A stretch of 64,000 bases of DNA, from contig NC_081408.1 in NCBI RefSeq assembly GCF_030272615.1, positions 311,941,118 to 312,005,117 on the forward strand, given 5' to 3'. Each line of letters opens with the position of its first letter. Within the stretch, counting starts at the first letter, position 1. This DNA comes from Cryptomeria japonica. Taxonomy: Eukaryota > Streptophyta > Pinopsida > Cupressales > Cupressaceae. Below, in pieces: positions 21,404 to 34,214 of the stretch. The translations under genes and the position numbers were made by a program. The notes beneath the pieces are model-generated. The model searched no databases, had not been told where the DNA came from, and saw only the letters and a list, made by a program, of their open reading frames with translations.

Positions 21404-23345
21404 TGTAGTGTCCACCCTTGACTTGACTTGTTTTGACTAGAGTTGACTTTTAATTCATGCACGATAGACATTATTGGGTATAGGATATTTTAGATGATTT
21501 ATATGATGTTGATACTATGATTATTGATCATGTGATTTTTTTAGACACTATATACTTATTATGTGATTGATTATCAAAAGATTATATTGATCCTGTGATT
21601 TGATGAGCATAAGTGTAGTACCCCTACTCATTTGAACTCATTAGATTCATATTTTATTATTGTTTGTTTTCAGTGGATACATTATCATGATGTGTTATTT
21701 AGACTTTAAGACATTATTTCATGCTTTATCTGGATATGAGATGCATAATTTATTTGCAGTATCTCAATACTTGTGATTTATGGCATTTTATGGATTATTG
21801 CTATATACTGACACTTTACTTTATCTATGCAATGTGGAATTTTATGTTGTGTGTCTACAAGTGTATTGGATGCAAGGGGACGATTTTCCTTCACTCATTT
21901 CGGTGAGACAGAGAACATCGTGATTCTCCTTCATCAGTGTGTATGTCGTATTTTCTATATTGTATATATGCATGTGTGGTTTGGTGATGCAGGATATTGC
22001 AGGTACAAGTACCGGGTAGGTATGGGGTATCGTCTCCACCTAGCTTCATAGGTCTGAGCATGTCTTATATTTTACGATGGAAGTGGAGGAGATAGTAGTT
22101 GACCCTATTTTACTCAGTTACACTCGTGTGAGTGTCGTCAGTTGGTCATCTTGTTAGTTTGTTTGGCCTTCATATTTTGTTGTTTGATCTTTTTATGAGT
22201 ATTTGCTTGAGGTTTGCTCAGTTTGTGTGTTTAGTGGTTTTAATTAATTAATTAAATTTATGGAGTTATCTCATAGTTGGTATTTTTTAATTATGTATTT
22301 TATGCTTTGAGATTATAAATTTAGTTAATTAAAAGAAATTATTAAATTAAGTTGCAAGCTGCATGATATTAGAAATATATTTTATTTAAATTTTAGTGAA
22401 AAATAAATTAGATTAATTTCATTTATTGTTTCCTAGAATTTTAAATAAATAAAAGAATAAATGAATAAAAGAATTAATTAGAATTAAAGTATTTCTTTAA
22501 TTTCTTTATTTAGGAAATTAATTATATGCATGAGAAAAGAAAAGAAAGAAAAATGATTTTTAATTATTGCATGTTAACTTATCCTTGGTTAGAAAATTAG
22601 AGAAGAAAAGAAAATTGCTTTTATTCTAAATTTAGGTTTTTGGAGAAAAAGATATTCAACCTAGAATTTTAGTTTAAAAGGGGAATAGGCCTTTGTTTTA
22701 GGGATACACAGGAAACAGGTCAGGGATTTAGGTGAAGAAATTTATTTGGAACCTTGTTGAAGGATTGGTTCTCTTCTACAAATTTCTTCCAGGAAAGCTA
22801 TACCAGGTTGGGTGGCTTCTTTCGATTGTTTATTTCAAAGAAAATATTTTTATTTCTTTTATCTTTCTGAATGATGTGTGTGTTAAGATGTTTGTCAAAT
22901 TTAAAATCCTGTCTGATTAATTATTGTTCTTGGCTAAAGTCCATTCCTGAAGTTGATTTTTGGTTTATGGAAAGTATTTTGTTGTGCATGAAAATTGCAA
23001 GACTTAGAAGTAATGGGATTTACCAGAGAAATCATTTCCTCTTGTTTGATTTATCCCGATATTGGCTATGGCAGTCTTTTTGATAATTGTATCTCTGTAA
23101 AATTGTTGATTTACTTTAGAAATAAATTTAATTATTAATTAAATTTATTGGATTAATTAGGTTTTAGGGAAAACTTATTTTACTATATTATTTTTTTGAG
23201 AAAATATGTGGTAATTAAATTTCCTTGAAATTTCATTTTTGTTTTGGATATAAAATTTAATTGCGCATAAATTTTATTAAAAATAAAATTTAATATAAAT
23301 TAATTTTTTTTAAATTTTAAAAAAATAAATAGATTAAAATAAATA

Positions 23346-23510
23346 AAACTTCGGTAGCACGGCTACCATTGGGAGCAGTACTATTGGCGGTAGTACCTGC
23401 TACTGCATGGTAATAGTGCTACCGATGGTAGCAAGTACTACCGGCGGTAGTACCTGCTACCGTGTGGTAGTAGTGCTACTAGGGGTAGCACTTGCTACCC
23501 ACAGTGGCTT
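23346..23510. repeat. GC-rich inverted minisatellite in X1
   Basis: Repeats of ggtagtacctgctacc and gtagtgctaccg words of about 16-18 bases. The words are partly reverse complements of each other, so the block can fold. It stands out from AT-rich surroundings. Confidence 0.85.
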
Positions 23511-23624
23511 GGGTATTATAAAATTTGCTTTTCCCTAGTTTTTGTGGTATAGTCCAAAATACAGTGTTTTCGATATCCGTGCAGGGTATTAAATTTTTTT
23601 TTAAATTAACTTATTAAATATATG

Positions 23625-23626
<2 letters not shown>

Positions 23627-23691
<65 letters not shown>
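23627..23691. repeat. (AT)n microsatellite, about 32 units
   Basis: Uninterrupted AT dinucleotides. Confidence 0.97.
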
Positions 23692-23693
<2 letters not shown>

Positions 23694-26407
23694 TTAATTT
23701 TATTTTGGACATTATGTTAATTGGTATTATTTTAATACTGTGGAAATTATTTCTGAGTTGATATATATTTTCTGTAATATAATAATAAGTAATTTATATA
23801 TAGGTATTCATATTATATGAATATAATTAAATTATAGTTATAATTATATTATATGAATAATTAATTTATAATTTGGGTGTTTTTAGAAAAGCTTGTAATT
23901 TTTATATATTTTAGATTTATGCTTGAAAACATTAGGAGATTAATTTTTGTGTGATTGATTTAAATCTTATTGGAAAAATGACAACATTGATTTATTCTAT
24001 TAATATAGTTGTATTTTCTTTTCTTTTTTGGAAAATCCTTAATTGCTAGTTAATTATGCATTTGGCTATTTTAAGGAAAGATTGCCTATATTAGGATCTT
24101 GTGTAAATGGTGTTTGCAGTCAAGCTTAATTCCATTGTAATTCTGGTTGAGTTGTGATTCTGTCCTATGTTATTATATCTCCTTGGCCAGGTGTTGTTGT
24201 ATAACCTTATTGATGTGAACCATTGTGTGTTTTGTCCAAATGGTCAATCTTGGGTTAGTGATTGTGTATCCTTCACCAGTGAATTGTCAAGATTAGTTAT
24301 GACTGTCTATTTCGCCATAGAGTTCTCTTAGAGTGACCTTTCCTATTAGTGTCCTATGAGAGAGAGTGGATTTTGAGCGGGGGTCGTGCCCAAAGTGGAT
24401 GACAGGATAACCCGTCGAAAGTCAATTAAAAAGTGATAACCTAATAATTGATTTGGGGGTGGGTGGAATAAATATTAATTAAGATAATGTACCTTGTGCA
24501 TAGGTGAGTGCTAGTACATAGCTCATAATGTTGCGAGAAGGCCTGGAATGGCAAACTTACCACCTTGTCTTCATGAAAAGATTGGTAGGGTCCGCATGAG
24601 ACTTAGTTGGAACCGGAGGTTCGGGAGAGGTTACTAGGACAGTGAGTCTGGACCTATGTTGTACCATGGTATCAATCTTAAGCTATGCGATGACACTCTC
24701 TCCTTAGAGTCACTGGTGTTTTGTGAGTTGAGTCACATGGATATTTGCGGAGTCTTGGAGTTCTTTCGTACTTATCTTACTTTTCTTGCTTGAGGGTTTT
24801 CTACTATCTCTTAGCATGGTGGGGTGGTTCCATTTCAGGATCACATGGTCGGGTGGTAGTGTCACTTCCCATCGGATGTTCTAGATTGTATCTTCAGGCG
24901 AGGAAAGGATTCGCTGGTGTTTCTTGGTTCGTGGTTCATGTACCAGCACTTGTTCATGATTATTGTTCAATTGAGATCTTGTGGTCATTGTATCAGACTT
25001 TTATGTAACCTTGATATTGTAACTTTTAGATTCTGTGGTATTTTTGGAAGCCATGTATTTATGGATATTGTAATATTATGTTAGTGGAATGTATGTTAAT
25101 TCAGTTGCTTTGATCTTATGTATAAATTGTTTATGGATAAATAAATGCATTGGAATACTTTGATTCTTTCATTATGGAATTTAGATGTATGTGTAGTTTT
25201 GAACTTAAGCATTTAATTTATCTAATTAAATGGACAATTGGATTAACCATGGTGTTAATATAATCTATGAATTAATCTTCATTGGTAACCCTTAGGAAAT
25301 CATGTGTTAGTCTTCTGTTGTGTTATTAGACGTGCAATGGTTATAATTAATGCACTTAATCTTTAAAACAAAAAAATTCACCCTTTAGTTGCCTAGTTGT
25401 GTTGTTTTCCTTTAGGGTTCCTGGCGGGGCATTACATTTAAATTAGATTAATTTCATTTATTGTTTCCTAGAATTTTAAATAAATAAAAGAATAAAAGAA
25501 TAAATAAATGAATAAAAGAATTAATTGGAATTAAAGTATTGCTTTAATTTCTTTATTTAGGAAATTTATTATTTGCATGAGAAAAGAAAAGAAAGAAAAA
25601 TGATTTTTAATTATTGCATGTTAACTTATCCTTGGTTAGAAAATTAGAAAAGAAAATAAGATTGCTTTTATTATAAATGTAGGTTTTTGGAGAAAAAGAT
25701 ATTCAACCTAGAATTTTAGTTTAAAATGGGAATAGGTCTTTATTTTAGGGATAGACATGAAACAGGTCAGGGATTTAGGTGAAAAAATTTATTTGGAAGC
25801 TTGTTGAAGGATTGGTTCTCTTGAAGGATTGGTTCTCTTCTACAAATTTCTTCCAGGAAAGCTATACTAGGTTGGGTGGCTTCTTTTGATTGTTTGTTTC
25901 AAAGAAAATATTTTTATTTCTTTTATCTTTTTGAATGATGTGTGTGTTAAGATGTTTGTCAAATTTAAAATCCTATCTGATTAATTATTATTCTTGGCTA
26001 AAGTCCATTCCTAAAGTTTTTTTTTGGTTTATGGAAATAATTTTGTTGTGCATGGAAATTGCAAGATTTAGAAGTAATGAGATTTACCAGAGAAATCATT
26101 TCCTCTTGTTTGATTTATCCCGATATTGGCTATGGCAGTCTTTTTGATAATTGTATCTGTGTGAAATTGTTGATTTACTTTAGAAATAAATTTAATTTTT
26201 AATTAAATTTATTGGATTAATTAGGTTTTTGGGAAAACTTATTTTACTATATTATTTTTTTGAGAAAATATGTGGTAATTAAATTTCCTTGAAATTTTTT
26301 TTTGTTTTGGATATAAAATTTAGTTGGGCATAAATTTTATTAAAAATAAAATTTAATATAAATTAGGTTTTTTTTTAAAATTTTTTTTAAAAAAATAATA
26401 ATAAATA

Positions 26408-26612
26408 AAACTTCGGTAGCACGGTTACCGACGATAGTACCTGCTACCACAAGGTAACAGTGCTACCGCAAGGTAGCAGTGCTACCGCAAGGTAGCTGTA
26501 CTACCGGCAGTAGTACCTGCTATCGCAAGGTAGCAGTACTACCACAATAGTACCTGCTACTGTGCGATAGCAGTGTTACCGGGGGTAGCACTTGCTACCC
26601 ATGTTGGCTTAG
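26408..26612. repeat. GC-rich inverted minisatellite in X2
   Basis: Counterpart of 23346-23510 with a different number and order of gctaccgcaaggtagcagt and ggtagtacctgctacc words, so the array has turned over since duplication. Confidence 0.85.
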
Positions 26613-26714
26613 GTATTATAACATTTTCTTTTCCCTAGTTTTTGCGGTACAGTCTGAAATACAGTGTTTTCAATAGCCGTGCAGGGTATTAAATTTGTTG
26701 TTAAGTTAACTTAT

Positions 26715-26717
<3 letters not shown>

Positions 26718-26807
<90 letters not shown>
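26718..26807. repeat. (AT)n microsatellite, about 45 units
   Basis: Longer allele of the run in X1. Confidence 0.97.
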
Positions 26808-26809
<2 letters not shown>

Positions 26810-29800
26810 TTAATTTTATTTCAGACATTATGTTAATTGGTATTATTTTAATACTATGGAAATTATTTCTGAGTTGATATATATATTCTGTAATATAATA
26901 ATAAGTGATTTATAAATAGGTATTCATATTATTATATTATATGAATATAATTAATTTATAATTTGGGTGTTTTCAGAAAAGCTTGTAATTTTTATAGATT
27001 TTAGATTTACGCTTGAAAACATTTGGAGATTAATTTTTGTGTGATTGATTTAAATCTTATTGGAAAAATGACAACATTGATTTATTGTATTAATATAGTT
27101 GTATTTTCTTTTTTTTTTGGAAAATCCTTAATTGCTAGTTAATTATGCATTTGGCTATTTTAAGGAAATATTGCCTGTATTAGGATCTTGTGTAAATGGT
27201 GTTTGCAGTCAAGCTTAATTTCATTGCAATTCTGGTTGAGTTGTCATTGTGTCCTATGTTATTATATCTCCTTGGTCAGGTGTTGTTGTATAACCTTATT
27301 GATGTGAGCCATTGTGTGTTTTGTCCAAATGGTCAATCTTGGGTTAGTGATTGTGTATCCTTCACCTGTGATTTGTCAGGATTAGTTATGGCTATCTATT
27401 TCACCATAGAGTTCTTGTAGTGAGACCTTTCTTGTTAGTGTCCTATGAGAGAGAGTGGCTTTTGAGTGGGGGCCATGCTCGAAGTGGATGACAGGATAAC
27501 CCGTCGAAAGTCAGTTAAAAAGTGATAACCTAATAATTGATTTGGGGGCGGGTGGAATAAATATTAATTAAGATAATGTACCTCGTGCAAGTTCAGGGCT
27601 CATAATGTTGCGAGAAGGCATGGAATGGAAAACTTACCACCTTGTCTTCACGAAAGGATTGGTAGGGTCCGCATGAGACTTCGTTGGAACCAGAGGTTCG
27701 AGAGAGGTTACTAGGACAGTGCACCGGGACCTATGCAGGTTGTACCATGGTATCCATCTTAAGCTATGCAATGACACTCTCTCCTTAGGGTCACTAGTGT
27801 TTTGTGAGTTGAGTCACATGGATGTTTGCAGAGTCTTGTAGTTCTTTCGTACTTGTCTTACTTTACTTGCTTGAGGATTTTCTACTATCTCCTAGCACGA
27901 TGGGGTGGTTCCATTTCGGGATCACATGGGTGGGTGGTAGTGCCACTTCCCATCAGATTTTTTGGATTGTATCTTCAGGTGAGGAAAGGCTTCGCTGGTG
28001 TTTCTTGGTTCGTGGTTCATGTACCAACTCTTGTTCATGATCATTGTTCAGTTGAGACCTTGTGGTCATTGTATCAGACTTTTATGTAACCTTGATATTG
28101 TCACTTTTGGATTCTGCGGGATTTTTGGAAGCCATGTGTTTATGGATATTGTAATATTATGTCAATGGAATGTATGTTAATTCAGTTGCTTTAATCTTAT
28201 GTATAAATGGTTTATGGATAAATAAATGCATTGGAATACTTTGATTCTTTCATTATGGAATTTAGATGTATGTGTAGTTTTAAACTTAAGCATTTAATTT
28301 ATCTAATTAAATGGACAATTGGATTAACCATGGTGTTAATATAATCTACGAATTAATCTTCATTGGTAACCCTTAAGAAATCATGTGTTAGTCTCCCGCT
28401 GTGTTATTAGACATGCAATGGTTATAATTAATGCACTTAATCTTTAAAAAAAGTTTATTTCACCCTTTAGTTGCCTAATTGTGTTTTTTTCCTTTAGGGT
28501 TCCTGGCAGGGCATTACAATAAGTGTTTATGGATTTTACATGCCTTAATATAATCATGAATTATACTAATTATGCACTTGATGATGTTTTTATGTACTGA
28601 CCATATTTAATGATTATCTATGATGAGTTGATCATATAGTGTGTTTGATTTTTGCTTGACTGCCTTCGAGATAGAGACAATGCCACATCACTCAGTGCGA
28701 GCGGGAAGTGTCATTGCGATTCTCTAACCCTTGTCTGTTATAATATATGCATATGTCGTATCATTGCTTTGTGGATGCAGGATTTGCAGGTACTAGACAT
28801 CGACTCCACTTGGCTCCACAGGTCTGAGCGTGTCTTTAAATCCCAAGGGCATGTGGTTCGGAGTTCGCACAAGTTCCCCTCACATACTCTAGGTTTAAGT
28901 TGTTCACTGTGAGTCATCAATGTCTTGGCGCAAGTCGCCATGTTAGTTAGTAAGCTTGATTTCTTCTATGTTGTGAGTATGTTAGTATTGGTTGGTTAAT
29001 TATATTATGCTGAGAGTGATTATTTGAGTATTGATGCGAGATTAAATAGTTAATACTGTTTATTTTAATTATTTTGATTTATAGCAATTTGACTATTTGA
29101 TTATCTAATGTTTCATTTAATTTATTGGATTCTTGCCTTTTTGGGTATTTAATTATTTGATATTTAAATATTTATTTATTTTAGTGACAATTTAATATTT
29201 ATTGTTTAGCTTATGTTGTGGTTTTATATTTATTTGTGATTTGACCTTTTATTGGTATTTAATTGTTTATTTATTTAATCGTCTATAGTTTAATATTTAT
29301 TTGGTATTTAATGTTTATCTAGTTCTTTAATTCATTTATGAGTCTTTAGTTTATTTAATTTAATTTCCCTATTTGATTTATTTAAGTGAGGCTCATGTTT
29401 TATTTATTAGTCGACTTTTATATTAAGTGGGTTGTATAATACACTTTAAAATAAAATAATAAAATATTCCCACCTAATTGTAAAAACATGATTTATATTT
29501 ATCTTACCTACCCTCTTCTCTTATTGGTTGAATTTGAAAAGTGAGGTATAATTATATTATATGGTGGGGTTGGTAAAATATAATATAGAATCGAATATTC
29601 TGATTGGCCTATGTAGAGGCTAGGGTTTTGGTTATTGTTTGGCTTTTTATTTCATTCCTGTGATGTTTTTTGGGATTGGCTTCTTCTAGGAGAAATTTTC
29701 TCTGCAAGATTTTCCTTTGGTTTTTGTCTTGGATTGTTGCTAGAGCTTGTTGATTTGGCTTTTGGATTTGGTGAACTCTTCTTCATCTTCTTCCCATTAC

Positions 29801-30184
29801 ACAGGTTGTAGGTTGGTGATATATTCTAATTTTTGTATTTTGTTTTACAGTTTCCTGTATACCCCGTGTCTGCAGATTGAATGTGTGAGCTTTGGAAAAT
29901 AAATTTATAGTTTGTATGGTTTGGAAGGAAATATTTAGATTCATTATAAAGTTTTTATTCTATAGTTTGTGAGAAATATTTATATTTCTAGGATTTATCT
30001 GGTGTTTTTCTAGGTTTGTGTCATGAATGGAGTTTTTTTTAAATCTTGGTTTTCAGATGTTTATTGTTTATTTCATTTGTGCCCTTTTAATCTATTGTTT
30101 TGGGTGACTTTGTGTATATATTTTTCGAAGCTTAATGTTATAAGTTTGATTTTTTTAATCTTTGCCGAAAGTTCTATGTTTTTC

Positions 30185-30430
30185 CGTCATTTTTATCCAA
30201 AAGCGCTAATTCTGTATATGCGTTGTCCTTCATTGTATTTGCATTGTCCTTTCATTCATTTGCTCTATCCTTTCATGCATTTGTGCTATCTACTATATTT
30301 GCGTTGTCTTTCGGTGTATATGTGTTGTCCTTTGTGTAAAAGTGTTGTCTTTAACTGCACAAGCACTAAACTATTAACACATGCACTAATCTGCAATGCA
30401 AAAGCGCTAAACTTCAGTGCAAAAGCATTG
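30185..30430. repeat. Degenerate minisatellite in Y
   Basis: Loosely repeated words of about 16-20 bases: gcgttgtccttt-like in the first half and gcaaaagcgctaa-like in the second. It lies in the relative position of the GC-rich arrays of X1 and X2. Confidence 0.55.
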
Positions 30431-30664
30431 TTCTGCCTATCTTTGGTGTTTTCACTATTTTGCCAGTCTGATTTGGATTCTTGAGTTTGGTTTCATTCCA
30501 GAGGCTTTTTGGGGATTTTGCAAACATTTTTCAATTATTGTTATTTATCAGTTCGATGTGAATTTACGTTTTCTATGTTGTAACATTCTTGGCTTATTTA
30601 TTGTTGAAGATTTGAGTATTCCTGATATTGAGATATTGTTGTGGAGACAGCAAGATGGTATTGT

Positions 30665-31820
30665 CTTTTATTAAGGTAAAAACAGGTTTTGAAGGGGCCT
30701 CAAAACCCTTTACAAGCATAACTTAGCAGATAAAGCAAAAAGAGACAAAAAGGGACAAACCAACGAAAAGCCAACAAAAAACCATAGAGAACTGGCTAAA
30801 GCCCCACAAAGCCAGCAAAACCAGCAAGACCCAAGAGAAGAAACTAATTGATTTTTTTTAGGGCATTAGCCAAGGTGTTGCTAATCCCATACAGATCTTT
30901 GATGTTTTCCTTAAGAATAGGGATATCCTTAGCAGAAGCAGCCACAACTTTCTTGACACTTGCCCTAGTCCTCTTAGCAGCACCAACTGGAGTAGCTTCA
31001 CCATTGCCAATCTGGATAGTGCCTTCATCCATGTCAAGGTCCACCATTGGTTTAGGAGAACTAGAATTATCAAAGACCTTAGTAATATTTTCCAAGTTTT
31101 TAGTGACTGCTGACAGGATGTTCGGGATAATGCCCAACAAATTTTTCATCGCCACACTCCCTTCTTCCAACGATTTTACCTTCTCCTCCATATCCTTCTT
31201 CCATTTTATCTGATCCCTGTCGTTATCCTTCCTCTTCTCGTCCGCCTGTTTCCCATTTTTTTCCAAGTTCTTCAAGAGTTCATAGGTCCATCTGTCATAA
31301 TCCAGTCTCACCTCACTAAGTTTTCTAAGGTTATCTAGGAATAACCCTTTACCCGCACTTTCCTTATCCTTGCTTAAACTATCCTTAGTCATATCCTTCT
31401 CAGGATGCTTGTTCTCCTCCCTCTCAGAATTCACATCTTTATCCTCATTATCCTTGTACTCCACATCCTCCATAGGGTGGCTGTTGTCCTTGCCAGGGCA
31501 ATCACTATGGATTTATCTTTCATTGTCGGACTCATTATCACCACCTTCTTCCTCAATACCCAACTCCTCATCTTTCCAGCTGTCTTCACCATCAGAATCA
31601 TCCGTATCCATTTTGCTGCCTTCTTTTCCCATTTCATTTGTTTCGATCTTTTCTTCATGGGTTTCCGTCCCAGAGGTACTCTTACTTTTTTTGCTAGAAG
31701 ATGCCTTCTCCTTGCTGGAATCGCCTCCCTCCAGCTTTCTCTTCCCCAGAGAGGCAGATAACCTCTTTTTTCCAAAATGGTCAGGGTTTTACAGTGCTCA
31801 TAAATGAGCAGCAAAAGCCT
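30665..31820 (-). mobile_element. Half-LINE insertion with 15-bp target duplication
   Basis: 1,156 bases flanked by gcaagatggtattgt (30650-30664 and 31821-31835, perfect). On the - strand it holds an ORF, then a G/T-rich 3' region (ttttgttggcttttcgttgg, gttttgaggccccttcaaaacc) ending ccttaataaaag, in the style of plant L1 3' ends. Endonuclease and reverse transcriptase are absent, so it moved by the enzymes of another LINE. It recalls mammalian HAL1 elements, which keep ORF1 and 3' UTR without ORF2. Confidence 0.65.
30844..31788 (-). pseudogene. ORF of the half-LINE (ORF1-tail-like, charged coiled coil)
   Basis: One frame from 31788 down to the stop at 30844, broken once (TAA at 31513-31515); 314 codons with no start Met at its upstream end, so it is 5' truncated. 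Basic Ser/Lys-rich start (KKRLSASLGKRKLEGG), acidic Asp/Glu stretch, coiled coil with WTYELLKNLEKN, hydrophobic GIIPNILSAVTKNL, basic TRASVKKVVAA and an amphipathic end. No zinc knuckle or enzymatic motif is present. Its place just before an L1-type 3' end suggests the tail of a LINE ORF1, but a captured host mRNA is not excluded. Confidence 0.5.
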
Positions 31821-34214
31821 GCAAGATGGTATTGTTGTGGAGACATCAAAATCGATATGTATTATTGATGGAATACTTCATATTTGATATTCTATGGATT
31901 TCCACATTGAGGCTCATTTTGCTTTGTAATGGATTTAAGCCCTTTGCACTCTTTAACTATGGTTTTCCTTGTATGTTTATGTGTTGTTGCGTTGCATGAT
32001 GAAGTTATGGATCTTTTTTTGGAATTTGAATTGGAGCCTCTTTTCTATTGTTGTTTTGGAGCATGATAGGGGGAGTGGGCTTTCATGTGATGACCAGAGT
32101 CACGAGAGATAGGTAGTTAAGTTGGTAAGCTTTCCATCTAGACTGCCAAGGCAAATGGGGGTTTTCCTTTGTTTAAACAAGTGATAACATTTATAATCAA
32201 TTAGTTGGGATGGGTAATTAGAACTCATTTAAATAAGATAATGAATAGTTTTGAACTTCATGGCTTATTCCTAGGGAGAATGTTTTAGGATAAGCATGAG
32301 AAGGCCATGAAGACGGTAAGTCAAATCTCCCTTGATTCTCTCATGGGTAGAAATGGCTCCACATGTCTATCGGGGTTATGTCATGAAGAGTTGTGTTGGC
32401 AATATTATGGGGGAGGATAGCATGTGATGACACTCCGCTCCTACATGTGTCCTTTTCTTGAGATGTATTGATACCTTGTTGATTTGTGCGCCTCTAGGAG
32501 TTTCTATTTGTGCTTTCTTGTGATTGGATCTTGCTTGAGTGTCCTTGTATTGTTTAGTCTCTTTGGTTTTAAGTGTCAGCCTAGATGTAGAGTGCATGTT
32601 GGGACCTTGTGTCATCTCCTAGCATGGGGGTGGTTCCTTTGTTTCCACATGGTCGGGTGGTTGGTGCTTTTAAACCATTAGGATGTTCCTATCTTTGGAT
32701 TCTTCTTGCGTGGATCAGGATGCTTCTTTAGATAGTTCATAGATAATAATTGCAGCAAGAATGTAAATGATGATGTGATTTATGTAATGAAATTATTATA
32801 TAATGGTTGTAAAAGAAATCATGCTTATGAGAAATGATTATGTTGTTCTAGTTATAGTGATAGCTTTCAGTTATAGTATATGATTGTAATGATGAACCTT
32901 GAGTTGTATTGTAACGCATTTATATTAAATGAAATGGATGCATGAGATGTGAATAACTATTGTGGTTTGGAATTAAATGATGCATTTGTATTCTTGATGA
33001 GCCATGTTAAAAGGAAGTAGTATAAAAGTTATGATAATGGTAATAGTCTTGAAATCATGTCTTAAACTAATTCTTCAAGTAGAAGAAATGCTATGCCTTG
33101 GTAGGATGTATGAATATGAGTAATATTGGAAGATATCTTAGTAAATGTTTATGAATTGTGATTGAATAATTTGAATTTATAGTATCATACTTCGTAGTCA
33201 GTGATCTAATGGTAGGAATGAAATCTTATAATGCTGAGGATGTAGTTGAATGTTCCTTATGAAAATCTTGTATGGATGTTCTTACTAAATGAATTACTAA
33301 TATTATTAATGGAAATTACTAGTAAGTGTATGGGTAGACGCTAAAATGAATGCTTGTTTTTTAGGAAAGGATTAGAATGTATCATGTGTTATGGTTTAAG
33401 ATTATATCTCCATTAGGTGCATCCTATTAGTTGTAATGGAATTAGGATATTGTATCTTAGTTTGTGTTGAGATGAATTTGTGTAGTTACTTAATTTGTAA
33501 TAATATGATTGTTGGCTAATTGATATGGTGTAAGAGATGTTATGAATATTAAATGGGCTATGGATTAAATGTTTAGGAAGACTTTGTGATTATTGCCTTA
33601 TGTACTTTAGGAATCATGATGAAGTATTAGGCATGCTAGGAGTATAGAATCATAAATGATTATGTGGAAGTTAATCATAAATGGAAATGGTGTTATTGCA
33701 ATGTAAGGGTTAATCTTGGTATGTGAATGGTGATGCTAATAGTCAAAGGTTGGTTAATGGTAATAGGAACATTTGGACTTGGTGTATAAAATGAACCTAA
33801 GAGATAAAGGGAAATAGCCATACATTGAAAGATAGAATCTCATATTAAATGAATGATTAAGTAGGTTGCATATCATGAGTATTAGGTAATGCTATGTTGC
33901 ACCTATGCTTGAAAAATGTTTAAGATTATTAGGTATTGATTTGGAAGAAAGTAAATGCTTATTGCTTATGTAGGTAGATTAAGTAATAGCATTGAGTTAC
34001 CATAGGGAGTTAGTAGAAATGATTTATTGTATTTCGCTTGCATAATTGTTTGAATAGATTGAGTGAATTATTCTATGTTCATAACACTTAAATGTTGTTG
34101 TGTGCTCGTTGCATTTCTTAAGTGATGTTATGTGTTGTATTGTTAAATAAATAAAAAAATTAAATTAGTGTGTATTTAGCTATATTTCTCTGGGGTATTT
34201 TGGCGGGCATTACA

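Larger units (their letters stand above)
21404..25436 (+). repeat. LTR copy X1, about 4 kb
   Basis: TGTAGTGTCCACCC to CTGGCGGGGCATTACA, 4,033 bases. Its last 3.03 kb recurs as X2. Contains a GC-rich minisatellite and an (AT)n run. Confidence 0.7.
25440..28518 (+). repeat. LTR copy X2, a tandem duplicate of the X1 3' three quarters
   Basis: Starts aaattagattaatttc, matching 22405 on, and ends CTGGCAGGGCATTACA. The offset is 3,035 bases. The two copies differ by scattered substitutions and small indels, at well under one base in ten by eye. Confidence 0.85.
21404..34214 (+). mobile_element. Composite LTR-only insertion, probably Ty3/gypsy-derived
   Basis: Flanked by caagt on both sides (21399-21403 and 34215-34219), it starts TGTAGTGTCC and ends GGGCATTACA, an imperfect inverted pair typical of plant gypsy LTRs. 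Removing it restores an open frame in ORF H, so the ends are secure. The inside holds a complete LTR copy (X1), a second copy lacking its first kilobase (X2) and a diverged third copy (Y). No gag or pol motif is visible. Confidence 0.7.
28519..34214 (+). repeat. LTR copy Y, diverged
   Basis: Collinear with X1 at several anchors: gcaggatttgcaggtact...ggtctgagcgtgtctt (28768-28845 vs 21990-22065), the gtgagtc...catgttagttag block, ggtggttcc...cacatggtcgggtggt (32625-32660) and the terminal GGCGGGCATTACA. Identity at these anchors looks near two thirds. The first 300-400 bases of the X-type LTR are missing, and Y begins exactly where X2 ends. It includes the half-LINE insertion at 30665-31820. 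Confidence 0.6.

Noticed and set aside
24745-25008. Small frames repeated at 24745-25008 and 27826-28089
   Set aside because: Their conservation only reflects the X1/X2 duplication; they lie in LTR sequence and lack any known motif.
30023-30674. Cys/Phe-rich frames at 30023-30674
   Set aside because: They arise from the degenerate minisatellite in LTR copy Y.
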